The position numbers and the translations under genes are program-made. DNA of 64,000 nt from Prolixibacter denitrificans (lineage in GTDB: Bacteria; Bacteroidota; Bacteroidia; Bacteroidales; Prolixibacteraceae): positions 62,001 through 126,000 of the forward strand of contig NZ_PYGC01000008.1 in assembly GCF_003014495.1 (NCBI RefSeq), read 5' to 3'. The notes below the pieces were generated by a model. That model did no database searches and was not told the DNA's origin. It saw only the letters and a program-made list of their open reading frames with translations. Shown here piece after piece: positions 34,512 to 43,319 of this stretch (the stretch's first letter is position 1; the number at the start of each line of letters is the position of its first letter).

Positions 34512-37208
34512 ATGACATTGAAGTTTAATTTTCTCATATTATTCTGTTTGCTGAGCTTTGCTGCGTTTGCCGGACCAGATAATATTGCGGGGAAGGCAAA
34601 AGTAACAGCATCCTCCGTTTTGGATCAGCATTACAATGCGGATAATGTGACAGATGGTATTATCGGAGTTGCGGGAAACGGTGAGTGGGCCTGCAAAGGG
34701 AAAACCGCTTATTGGGGATATGTTCGTTTCCCATGGATACAATTAACCTGGGATAAGCCACAGATGGTCGGCAAAGTGGTTTTGTATGATAGGCCATCAG
34801 AAAAGGAGCATATCGCCGGAGGCAAACTTTTGTTTAGTGATGGTAGTGTGGTTTGGGTAAATCAGATCCCGAATGATGGTACTGCTAAAGCCGTTTCGTT
34901 TAAGGCAAAGAAGACAAAATGGATAAAATTCATTGTCACTGATGGTACAGGCAAAAATCTGGGGCTGTCAGAAATAGAGGTATTCCCTTCTCCGGAGCAA
35001 TATAAAGATTATGTATCTACAGTCGACCCATATATTGAAACTGACCGTGGACGCTATTTCTTCTTTATTACCGGAGCCCGCCCATTTGGTATGGTCGGTG
35101 CAGCACCTATGACCCGGAATAAAAATCAAAGCGGTGGTGGTTACAATTACAATGAGACAGAAATACTGGGATTCCCCCAGATTCATACATGGATGATCTC
35201 AGGCATTGATATTATGCCAACATCCAGTGATATAGACCCGACCCTTGGTGAGCAGGGGTGGAAATCAAAATTTTCACATGACGATGAAATTGTTCAGCCA
35301 GGTTATCAGAGGGTCTATTTGAGAAAATATCACACGTGGGTTGAGCTTACTGCAACCGATCGGGTAACCTTTCACCGGTTCCGGTTTACGAAGGATATGA
35401 AAGCGAAGATACTCACGAGCCTCGGCGGGTATGTTGGTAACAGCAGAATGGTGAATGCATCCGTAAAAGAGGTCAGTAAAAAGGAATTTGAGGGATCTTT
35501 CACTTCAACAGACCGGCTTTGGGGCGGACCAAAAAATGTTCAGGTCTATTTTGTCGCACGGTTCGATAAGCCATTTGAACAATTGGACGGCTGGCAAGGG
35601 AAAAAGAACTACAGCGATATCACAGAAATAAAAGGTGATAGTGCTGGTGTTTCGCCTGTTTTTGATGTGAAAGCCGGCGACCAGCTGCAAATGAAGATAG
35701 CTGTTTCCTATACCAGTATTGAAAATGCTCGTAAAAATCTCGAAGCGGAGTGTACCACATGGAATTTTGACCAGGTACGTAACGAAACGAGAACCATATG
35801 GAACAATCTTTTAGGTCGAATTCAGGTCGAAGGTGGTACAAACAAACAACGTATAAAGTTTTACACCGACTTGTGGCATGTTCTATTAGGTCGTCAGAAA
35901 ATTAATGATGTAAATGGCGATTATCCCGATAGAACAACCGGGGTTCGGGATGGGAATTTTACTGATGCAGTTCTGAAAATAAGGACGCTCCCGAAAGATT
36001 CCAATGGGCATTTGAAATACAATATGTACAACACCGATGCACTCTGGTTGACACAATGGAATGTAAATATACTATGGGGCCTGGCCTGGCCGGAAATCAT
36101 GGATGATTTGTCAGCTTCGATGATTCAATATGCCGAAAATGGGTATTTAATTCCCCGGGGGCCCTGTGGGGGAGGCTATTCCTACATCATGACGAGTTGT
36201 CCTGCAACTAACCTGATTGTTAGTACTTACATGAAAGGCTTACTCACCAAAGTAGATGCCAATTTGGCCTATAAAATGGTGAAACAAAATGCCCTTCCGG
36301 GCGGAATGTTGGGAAGTAAAGACGATATTAAATTCTATACAAAAAACGGTTACTGGCCCAATAATGCTGGTATTACAGTTGAAGCTACGTTCCAGGATTT
36401 TGCTATCGCTCAGATGGCTAAAAAACTAGGTAAGAAGAAAGATTATAATTTCTTTATTCATCGATCAGAAGGATGGAAAAAACTATTCGACCCCAGGCAG
36501 AAATTGCTATTCCCTAAAGATAAAGATGGCAACTTCACTTCTCACGATCCCTTATCTGGTGCAGGATGGGTGGAAGCCAATTCATGGCAGGCTACCTGGG
36601 GGGTATCTCAGGATATTCCCGGATTAGCCAAATTGATGGGAGGTAATGATACATTGTGTGCTAAGCTGAATCATGCTTTCGAAATGGCAGAACCCTCTGA
36701 TTTTGTTTTTGCATACAATAAGGGATACATCAGTTATGCTAACCAACCAGGTCTGTCTGATGCACATGTCTTTAATTATGCCGGAAAGCCATGGTTAACC
36801 CAGTACTGGGTTCGGAAGGTAAAGGAAAAGGCTTACGGTGGAACAACACCCGACCTTGGATACGGTGGTCAGGATGAAGACCAGGGACAAATGGGGGGCT
36901 TGAGCGTTCTAATGGCTATCGGATTATTCAATATTCAGGGTAATGTAAATGCAGATCCGGTATATGACATCACCTCTCCAATTTTCGACAAAGTCACAAT
37001 CAGGCTCAATCCGAAATATTATAAAGGGAAATCCTTTGTTATCACAACTGAGAATAACTCCAGGGAAAACATGTATATCCAAAAAGCTTTCTTAAACGGA
37101 AAAGCCTGGAATAAACCCTGGTTTAGTCATGAGCTGTTTGAGAAAGGTGGCACGTTGAAACTGATATTGGGTGACCAGCCAAATAAGAAATGGGGAGTAG
37201 TAAACTAA
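34512..37208 (+). CDS. GH92-like alpha-mannosidase with N-terminal discoidin-like domain
   Basis: An 898-residue protein with a signal peptide (MTLKFNFLILFCLLSFAAFAG). Residues about 22-160 look like an F5/8C (discoidin-like) beta-sandwich (VTASSVLDQHYNADNVTDG, IQLTWDKPQMVGKVVLYDR, GLSEIEVFPSP). Then follow the GH92 super-sandwich and helical barrel: VDPYIETDRG, ARPFGMVGAAPMT, GGYNYNETEILGFPQIHTW and late GGQDEDQGQMGGLSVLMAIG, equivalent to the Ca-dependent GNDDxGQMSAWY motif that holds the catalytic acids. Several positions differ from classical GH92 (QDEDQGQMGGLSV for the usual motif), so it is a divergent member. GH92 enzymes are Ca-dependent exo-alpha-mannosidases. The ATG at 34512 is preferred to a GTG at 34488. 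Confidence 0.82.
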   Translation: MTLKFNFLILFCLLSFAAFAGPDNIAGKAKVTASSVLDQHYNADNVTDGIIGVAGNGEWACKGKTAYWGYVRFPWIQLTWDKPQMVGKVVLYDRPSEKEHIAGGKLLFSDGSVVWVNQIPNDGTAKAVSFKAKKTKWIKFIVTDGTGKNLGLSEIEVFPSPEQYKDYVSTVDPYIETDRGRYFFFITGARPFGMVGAAPMTRNKNQSGGGYNYNETEILGFPQIHTWMISGIDIMPTSSDIDPTLGEQGWKSKFSHDDEIVQPGYQRVYLRKYHTWVELTATDRVTFHRFRFTKDMKAKILTSLGGYVGNSRMVNASVKEVSKKEFEGSFTSTDRLWGGPKNVQVYFVARFDKPFEQLDGWQGKKNYSDITEIKGDSAGVSPVFDVKAGDQLQMKIAVSYTSIENARKNLEAECTTWNFDQVRNETRTIWNNLLGRIQVEGGTNKQRIKFYTDLWHVLLGRQKINDVNGDYPDRTTGVRDGNFTDAVLKIRTLPKDSNGHLKYNMYNTDALWLTQWNVNILWGLAWPEIMDDLSASMIQYAENGYLIPRGPCGGGYSYIMTSCPATNLIVSTYMKGLLTKVDANLAYKMVKQNALPGGMLGSKDDIKFYTKNGYWPNNAGITVEATFQDFAIAQMAKKLGKKKDYNFFIHRSEGWKKLFDPRQKLLFPKDKDGNFTSHDPLSGAGWVEANSWQATWGVSQDIPGLAKLMGGNDTLCAKLNHAFEMAEPSDFVFAYNKGYISYANQPGLSDAHVFNYAGKPWLTQYWVRKVKEKAYGGTTPDLGYGGQDEDQGQMGGLSVLMAIGLFNIQGNVNADPVYDITSPIFDKVTIRLNPKYYKGKSFVITTENNSRENMYIQKAFLNGKAWNKPWFSHELFEKGGTLKLILGDQPNKKWGVVN

Positions 37209-37219
37209 CGATACATATC

Positions 37220-39211
37220 ATGAAATATATAGTCAAAGTTATTCTTTTTATCGCTCTGGGCTTTTCCGTTGAAAACACTTATGCCCAATTGACTGTGGCG
37301 TCATACTTTAATGACCACATGATTTTACAGCGCAAAAAGGAGAATAAAATTTGGGGCCAGGCGAAAGCAAAAGACTGGATCACGGTATCCATCGATGGCC
37401 ATACCTCAAAAACGAGAGCGGATAAAGAAGGAGCCTGGAGTACACAACTGCCTCCTTTTCCTGCCGGTGGTCCTTACTCAATCGTTATAGCAGATAAAAA
37501 GGATACACTTAAGATTGATGACGTGCTGTTTGGAGACGTTTGGCTCTGTAGCGGGCAGTCCAATATGGAACATGCTGTTATTTCCTTCCCGTGGGGGAAA
37601 GAGGAAATGAAAAAGGCTTCCAATCCTAATATTCGCTTTATCGACATACCCAATAGGATTGATGAAGTTCCCGGAAATGATTTACCCAAAACTGTTGAGT
37701 GGAAAACGGCAACAGGTCAGAATATAAAAAACCTTTCTGCGGTATCGTATTGGTTTGCCAAAAATTTGCAGCCCAAAGTAGGTGTCCCAATTGGTTTAAT
37801 AACCTCTGCCTGGAGTGGCACTGCTATTGAACCCTGGATGGATATTGAATCTCTTAAACCTTTTCCTGAATACAAGGAGGTTCTTGACTATTTGCAGGAT
37901 GATCCGAAACCGCATGCTCAAATAGAGAAAGAGTTCCAGAAATACCTGAAAACCGAGTGGGGACCCAGGTATTACTACAAAGGAATTGGGATGAAAGAAA
38001 AGTGGTATGAACCTTCAACTGATTATAGCTCCTGGACTCCCATCAAATTACCAACCTGGTGGGAAAATGCAGGCATAGGTTTGGATCATCACGATGGTGT
38101 AGTATGGTTTCGGACGACTTTTGACCTGCCTAAAAACTTTAAGGACTCAACCTATTTTATCGATCTGAATCTCATTAAGGACTATGACATTGTTTGGGTA
38201 AACGGCGTTAAACTAGGTGAGACTTTCGGAGACCAAAACTGGCGGCACTATTGGGCACCTCGCTCCATCCTGAAGCCCAAAGGTAATTCCCTCGTCGTAA
38301 GAGTTTATAATATTGGTGGCTATGGAGGTATGAATTTCAGTCCACTTTGGGCAACTCCTATTCTGAAAGGAAAATGGGTTTGCAAAAAAGGACTGACAAT
38401 TGATCCGGACACCGTGCCGAAACCAAGGATTGTCAATAAGAGCCCCTATGGTTATCCGACAGCTATTTATAATGCCATGATACACCCTCTCTTGAATGTC
38501 AGTTTCACTGGAGCAATTTGGTATCAGGGAGAATCTAATGCAGGTAGAGCACAGGAATATAAAGCGATATTCCCGGCAATGATCAAGTGCTGGAGAAGGG
38601 TATTTAATGAAGGCGATTTCCCGTTTTACTTCGTTCAGCTTGCCAACTTTACCAAAGAAGCCAGCAAACCGGTTAATGACGAATGGGCTGAACTGCGCGA
38701 ATCGCAGGAAGCAGCTTTAAAGCTGCCTAATACAGGTATGGCCGTGGCAATTGATATAGGCGAGGCAGATAATATTCATCCGACCAATAAAATGGAAGTA
38801 GGCAGAAGGCTTGCTCTCCAGGCTTTGAAAAAGACATACCATCAAAACGTGGTTGCTCAGAGCCCTTCATTCAAGAGTATGGAGATAAAGGGTGATTCCA
38901 TTATTATCAACATTGAAACTTATGGAGATAGCTTAATCTGTACGAACAAATATGGCTATGTAAATGGTTTTGCTGTTGCAGCCAAAGGGCAGGAATTTCA
39001 TTGGGCGAAGGCTCGTTTACGAGGTAAGCAAATCATTGTTCATAGTGATAAAGTGAAGAAGCCTGTTGATGTGCGGTATGCCTGGTCCGAGAATCCTGGT
39101 AAACTGAACATTTACAATACTAATCATCTTCCGCTTCGTCCATTTAGAACGGATAAAAGAAGCGGGGTCACAGATGGGCGAACCTTTGGCTTAGACAAAG
39201 TATATTTTTAA
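37220..39211 (+). CDS. Sialate O-acetylesterase-like SGNH carbohydrate esterase, exported
   Basis: A 663-residue protein with a signal peptide ending near ENTYAQ. The start LTVASYFNDHMILQRKKENKIWG and the block GDVWLCSGQSNMEHAV (nucleophile Ser in GQSNM) are typical of the sialate O-acetylesterase (DUF303/SASA) family; AIWYQGESNAGRAQEY is the second block. Between them (about 260-390) is an inserted jelly-roll domain with YFIDLNLIKDYDIVWVNGVKLGE, as in the GH2 sugar-binding fold. Deacetylation of a decorated glycan is the likely role; sialic acid need not be the substrate. The ATG at 37220 avoids overlap with the GH92-like gene. Confidence 0.85.
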   Translation: MKYIVKVILFIALGFSVENTYAQLTVASYFNDHMILQRKKENKIWGQAKAKDWITVSIDGHTSKTRADKEGAWSTQLPPFPAGGPYSIVIADKKDTLKIDDVLFGDVWLCSGQSNMEHAVISFPWGKEEMKKASNPNIRFIDIPNRIDEVPGNDLPKTVEWKTATGQNIKNLSAVSYWFAKNLQPKVGVPIGLITSAWSGTAIEPWMDIESLKPFPEYKEVLDYLQDDPKPHAQIEKEFQKYLKTEWGPRYYYKGIGMKEKWYEPSTDYSSWTPIKLPTWWENAGIGLDHHDGVVWFRTTFDLPKNFKDSTYFIDLNLIKDYDIVWVNGVKLGETFGDQNWRHYWAPRSILKPKGNSLVVRVYNIGGYGGMNFSPLWATPILKGKWVCKKGLTIDPDTVPKPRIVNKSPYGYPTAIYNAMIHPLLNVSFTGAIWYQGESNAGRAQEYKAIFPAMIKCWRRVFNEGDFPFYFVQLANFTKEASKPVNDEWAELRESQEAALKLPNTGMAVAIDIGEADNIHPTNKMEVGRRLALQALKKTYHQNVVAQSPSFKSMEIKGDSIIINIETYGDSLICTNKYGYVNGFAVAAKGQEFHWAKARLRGKQIIVHSDKVKKPVDVRYAWSENPGKLNIYNTNHLPLRPFRTDKRSGVTDGRTFGLDKVYF

Positions 39212-39227
39212 ACCAAACTAATTTGTA

Positions 39228-40349
39228 ATGAAGGCAATCAATAAGTATTTTTTATTGGTGATTTTACTCGGTGCTATGGGATGTCATTCACCCAAACCGA
39301 ATGCACCGAAAAGCTCTGCTGTAACCAAGGATAGTACATTCAATAAACTCTTTCATCAGGATTCAGGCGGGTTAACAGGAGCCGATGGTACAATTTCGGT
39401 GCCCATGCCCGATGGTAGTTCCGTATTCATGATGGGGGACAGTTTTTTGGGTAAAGTGGTAGACAATAAAAGAGATACCACTACTAAGATGATTCACAAT
39501 ACCTTTGTTGTTGTCAACCCAACACAAACAGGTACCCGTACTTTATACCAGGGAACATATCAGGATCCGGAAGCATTTGTGATTCCCAAAAACGACCCGG
39601 GCAAATTCTATTGGCCCGCAAATGGTTTTGTTAGGGATAGTGTCTTTCACTTTTTTGCGTCCCGTTTTTATATGTCAGGTAAAGGTATGTGGGGATTTGA
39701 ATTTGTGAATACCGATTATTTCAGATACTCATGGCCTGACTTCAAACCATTGTCTGTTGAGCCATTTAAGTATACTTCAATCAACCATGTACATTGGGGA
39801 CACGCCATACTCGATGCGGGCAAATACATTTACATTTATGGCTGTAAACCCGATTCCAATAAAGTGTCAAAAGCCTTTGCCTGCCGCACGCATGTGGATA
39901 GCAGTAAGTCTCTTGATTTGAATGATGTGGAGTTTTTTGATGGGCATGGATGGTCAAAGAATCCAGTGAGTATAGCTCCCATGAAAGGTACCACATCACA
40001 GATATCCGAACAATTCTCTGTATTTCATTATAAGGACAAATATATTCTCTTGTCACAGGACAGGGGTATAGGGACTGGTGATATATTCACCTACACTTCA
40101 AATACGCCGGTAGGTCCCTGGGGAAATAAGCAGCTAATCTACAAAGCAAGAGAATCAGAAAGAGACAAGGATATTATTACTTACAATGCGATGGCTCATC
40201 CACAGTACATTCGTGATGGCGAATTGCTGGTCAGTTATAATGTTAACTCGCTCAAAATATCGAAGGTTTTTAAGAACGTAAATAACTATCGGCCTCGATT
40301 TATTCGGGTGCCAATGGATAAGATATTAAACAATAGAACTAAAAAGTAA
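39228..40349 (+). CDS. Lipoprotein with DUF5005/DUF4185-like five-bladed propeller
   Basis: A 373-residue lipoprotein (MKAINKYFLLVILLGAMGC). The segment GGLTGADGTISVPMPDGSSVFMMGDSFLG, with a repeated acidic/aromatic strand layout (FYWPANGFVRDSVFHFFASRF, GHAILDAGKYIYIYGC, SVFHYKDKYILLSQD), is typical of DUF5005/DUF4185 proteins, which have a five-bladed propeller related to arabinanases and GH43/GH130-like enzymes. Some DUF4185 proteins are endo-D-arabinanases (GH183); whether this one is catalytic is unknown. It follows the esterase gene after 16 bases and ends the extracellular part of PUL 2. Confidence 0.7.
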   Translation: MKAINKYFLLVILLGAMGCHSPKPNAPKSSAVTKDSTFNKLFHQDSGGLTGADGTISVPMPDGSSVFMMGDSFLGKVVDNKRDTTTKMIHNTFVVVNPTQTGTRTLYQGTYQDPEAFVIPKNDPGKFYWPANGFVRDSVFHFFASRFYMSGKGMWGFEFVNTDYFRYSWPDFKPLSVEPFKYTSINHVHWGHAILDAGKYIYIYGCKPDSNKVSKAFACRTHVDSSKSLDLNDVEFFDGHGWSKNPVSIAPMKGTTSQISEQFSVFHYKDKYILLSQDRGIGTGDIFTYTSNTPVGPWGNKQLIYKARESERDKDIITYNAMAHPQYIRDGELLVSYNVNSLKISKVFKNVNNYRPRFIRVPMDKILNNRTKK

Positions 40350-40480
40350 TAAGTTAAAAAAGAAGTATATCGGTTGTACTGGTAGCAGACCTTCACTGGT
40401 TTGTTGCGCAGCTATACATCATTTGGCACTCTTAAGTATGCAGCATGTCCTCAATGTGGGGAGAATGTGAATGAACCAAT

Positions 40481-40517
40481 TGTTCACTTTTGAATTTATC
40501 GACCGGAATTGTGAACA
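40481..40517 (+). promoter_or_regulatory. Inverted repeat upstream of the manA-like gene
   Basis: TGTTCAC (40481-40487) and GTGAACA (40511-40517) are perfect 7-base arms about 70 bases before the ATG at 40586. The 236-base gap suggests a second promoter for the cytoplasmic genes. The binding protein is unknown; the half-site TTGTTCA resembles part of the GntR operator. Confidence 0.35.
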
Positions 40518-40585
40518 TGCATCCTTTGTGATACTTGAAAATCTTAGTGAGTGCAATTGTATTAACTAGTTGAGGGATTTAGAAT

Positions 40586-42349
40586 ATGGAACAGAAGAGG
40601 AATACAACACAGTTTTTAATGCCCTATCATTTGTCGGATCATGTTTCTGATGGATATGATATTTATCCATCGTACAAACTCGGCTCCGACAAAATTCATA
40701 CAGATTTCAAATCGCTAGCCAAAAGAATCTCATCAGATAGCATTTCGCTCATAGACGGTTATGCAGGAGTCGACTTCGCATTCATAAGGAAAAGACTGGA
40801 AAGCGAATTGCAGGAAATGGGTCTGAAGATTAACTGGGTTAATACGGAAGATTTATTTAAGTCCGAGAGCGAAATTGACCAGCTTATCGAACCTTTCATG
40901 GGAGAGAGCGACTCCATTTTTGGTAGCCGGGCAACGATTGAATTGTCTGACTATTTCGACCAATCAAAACTCAATGACATAAAAATCAGTTCAAACGCTG
41001 ATATCAATATTGTCTACGGCGCAGGTGCGCAATTAGTTGGCTTGAAAGGCACGTTGGTTTATATTGATCTTCCCAAAAATGAGCTTCAGTTCAGGGCCAG
41101 GGCAAATTTTGCCAGAAATCTGGGAACTAGTCAGGTATTTGACATGAGAACCACTTATAAAAGATTCTATTTTGTCGACTGGGTTGTATTGAACAGGCAT
41201 AAGAAGCAAATCCTGAAACAGATTGATGTTATTGTCGATGGTCAGGGAGAAGAGCACATTACCTGGATGGAGGGTGACGACCTGAGGACTGGTTTAAATG
41301 AGATGGGCAAATCACTTTTTCGTGTGAGGCCTTGGTTTGAACCGGGTGTTTGGGGTGGTAGTTGGATGAAAGAGAATATAAAGGGTGTAAATCCGGATGT
41401 CCCTAACTATGCCTGGTCCTTTGAACTAATTACTCCTGAAAATGGGATTGTTTTCGAAAGTAATAAGAATCTGCTTGAAGTTTCCTTTGATTTTTTGATG
41501 TACCAGGAAGGCGATGCTGTCATGGGTAAACACAGAGAAGTTTACGGTGATGAGTTTCCAATTCGCTTTGATTTTCTGGACACTTTTGACGGGGGAAATC
41601 TCTCCATTCAATGTCATCCGTACCTGGAATACGCGAAAGAGCATTTTGGAGAGCAGATAACGCAAGAGGAAACCTACTATATTCTGGATAAGAAAGAGGA
41701 TGCTTCTGTTTATTTAGGATTTCAGGAAGATATACAACCCGAAGAGTTCAGAATGGCGTTGTGGGATAGTTTTAATACGAACAAGGAACTTGACATAACC
41801 CGGTACGTGCAAAAGCACAGTGCCCAAAAACACGACCTGTTTCTTATTCCTCCGGGAACAATCCATGGCTCCGGTATTGACAATTTGGTGCTTGAAATCA
41901 GTACAACTCCTTACATCTTTACATTTAAAATGTATGATTGGGTTAGGCCCGATTTGAATGGGAAGCCACGTCCGCTCAATATTGAGCATGGCATGAAAAA
42001 CCTTGATTTCGAGCGAAAAGGTGAAAGGGTGAAAAGCGAATTGATCTCTCAGCCACAGTTGGTAAACGAAGGTAGTGATTGGAAGCAGTATGAACTACCG
42101 ACTCACGAAGAGCATTCGTACCGGGTAAACCGATATCATTTCGACACGGAAATCACAATTCAGACTGAAGGGAAATTTAATGTACTCAGTTTGGTGGAAG
42201 GTTCAACCATTGAAGTTGAAACGGAAAACGGGAGCAAACAAATATTTAAATTCGCTGAAACGTTTGTTGTTCCTGCAGCGGCCGTTAGTTATACGATAAA
42301 AAACAATTCCGATAAGGAAGCGACCGTTGTAGTTGCATTTATGAAATAA
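40586..42349 (+). CDS. Class I mannose-6-phosphate isomerase-like protein with degenerate kinase-like N-terminal domain
   Basis: A 587-residue cytoplasmic protein, much longer than ordinary class I isomerases (about 300-400). Residues about 245-587 hold the cupin isomerase part: [30 protein letters not shown] (Gln342 and His344, zinc ligands), Glu361/362 in QEETYYIL, and His427 in [11 protein letters not shown]. Residues about 40-230 resemble a uridine-kinase-type P-loop domain ([36 protein letters not shown]), but the GKS/T of Walker A is absent, so it is probably not a kinase. The likely reaction is mannose-6-phosphate to fructose-6-phosphate after the ROK kinase encoded 6 bases downstream. 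Confidence 0.85.
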   Translation: MEQKRNTTQFLMPYHLSDHVSDGYDIYPSYKLGSDKIHTDFKSLAKRISSDSISLIDGYAGVDFAFIRKRLESELQEMGLKINWVNTEDLFKSESEIDQLIEPFMGESDSIFGSRATIELSDYFDQSKLNDIKISSNADINIVYGAGAQLVGLKGTLVYIDLPKNELQFRARANFARNLGTSQVFDMRTTYKRFYFVDWVVLNRHKKQILKQIDVIVDGQGEEHITWMEGDDLRTGLNEMGKSLFRVRPWFEPGVWGGSWMKENIKGVNPDVPNYAWSFELITPENGIVFESNKNLLEVSFDFLMYQEGDAVMGKHREVYGDEFPIRFDFLDTFDGGNLSIQCHPYLEYAKEHFGEQITQEETYYILDKKEDASVYLGFQEDIQPEEFRMALWDSFNTNKELDITRYVQKHSAQKHDLFLIPPGTIHGSGIDNLVLEISTTPYIFTFKMYDWVRPDLNGKPRPLNIEHGMKNLDFERKGERVKSELISQPQLVNEGSDWKQYELPTHEEHSYRVNRYHFDTEITIQTEGKFNVLSLVEGSTIEVETENGSKQIFKFAETFVVPAAAVSYTIKNNSDKEATVVVAFMK

Positions 42350-42355
42350 GATGGA

Positions 42356-43297
42356 ATGGTAATGAATAGAAAATATGCTATAGGAGTAGATGTTGGTGGT
42401 AGCCACATCAGTTCTGTCTTGGTTGATATTGAGAGTAAGGCGATTATTCCGGATAGTTATGCCGAGCAAAAGGTCGATAATAAAGCGACCTCGGAGGAAA
42501 TCCTTGATAATTGGAGCGCAGCGATCAGGAAAACGCTCAACAGTATTGAACCGGAAAACCTGCTGGGCATTGGATTTGCTATGCCAGGGCCATTCGATTA
42601 TGAGAATGGAATCTCGCAGATTCAGGGGGTCGATAAATATGAGGCGTTGTACGGCGTAAATGTTACAAATGAATTAAGAGACAGGCTCCAGTTGAATCAA
42701 TCAGTCCCATTGAGATACCTGAACGATGCCATGTCGTTTGGTGTGGGTGAATGTTGGATGGGTGAAGCATCGGCCTATGAAAATGTAGTTGCTATTACAT
42801 TAGGTACGGGCTTCGGCTCTGCTTTTTTGTCGAATGGTATTCCGGTAATCGAAGGTAAAAGCGTACCTAAAATGGGGTATGTGTATCATATTTCATATGA
42901 AAATGGAATTGCTGATGATTATTTTTCCACCCGATGGTTCATTGATGAGTATCAAAAACGAACTGGTGTTAAGTGTTCAGGAGTCAAAGAGATTGCTGAC
43001 AAAGCGAACAATGAAGTCGAAGCGGAAAAACTCTTTTCTGACTTTGGTAATAGCCTGGGGAATTTTTTGAGTCCGTTACTGGAATCATTTAATGCGGATT
43101 GTCTGGTGATTGGAGGAAACATCTCCGGTGCTTATAATTTGTTTGGTCCTTCCTTCGAAAAAGCTTTGAAGAGCAGCGGGCTGAATATTGAAATCGCTAT
43201 TTCAGGTTTGATGGAAACAGCGGCGATGGCTGGTAGTGGTCGCCTGGCAGATGAAGCTTACTGGACTGACATAAAACATCTAATCCCCAATATCTAA
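42356..43297 (+). CDS. ROK-family sugar kinase without the zinc-binding motif
   Basis: A 313-residue cytoplasmic protein. YAIGVDVGGSHISSVLVD is the ATP phosphate-binding start, LLGIGFAMPGPFD and LNDAMSFGVGECWMG carry the sugar-binding and catalytic Asp region, and ITLGTGFGSAFL and CLVIGGNISGAY complete the actin-like fold. The usual CxCGxxGCxE zinc site after the KMGYVYH segment is missing, as in some Bacteroidota ROK kinases. Within this operon it most likely phosphorylates mannose (or glucose/fructose) at C6. It starts 6 bases after the isomerase stop; the ATG at 42362 is an alternative start. Confidence 0.87.
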   Translation: MVMNRKYAIGVDVGGSHISSVLVDIESKAIIPDSYAEQKVDNKATSEEILDNWSAAIRKTLNSIEPENLLGIGFAMPGPFDYENGISQIQGVDKYEALYGVNVTNELRDRLQLNQSVPLRYLNDAMSFGVGECWMGEASAYENVVAITLGTGFGSAFLSNGIPVIEGKSVPKMGYVYHISYENGIADDYFSTRWFIDEYQKRTGVKCSGVKEIADKANNEVEAEKLFSDFGNSLGNFLSPLLESFNADCLVIGGNISGAYNLFGPSFEKALKSSGLNIEIAISGLMETAAMAGSGRLADEAYWTDIKHLIPNI

Positions 43298-43319
43298 CCC
43301 GTCAAAAGACAATAGTTCT

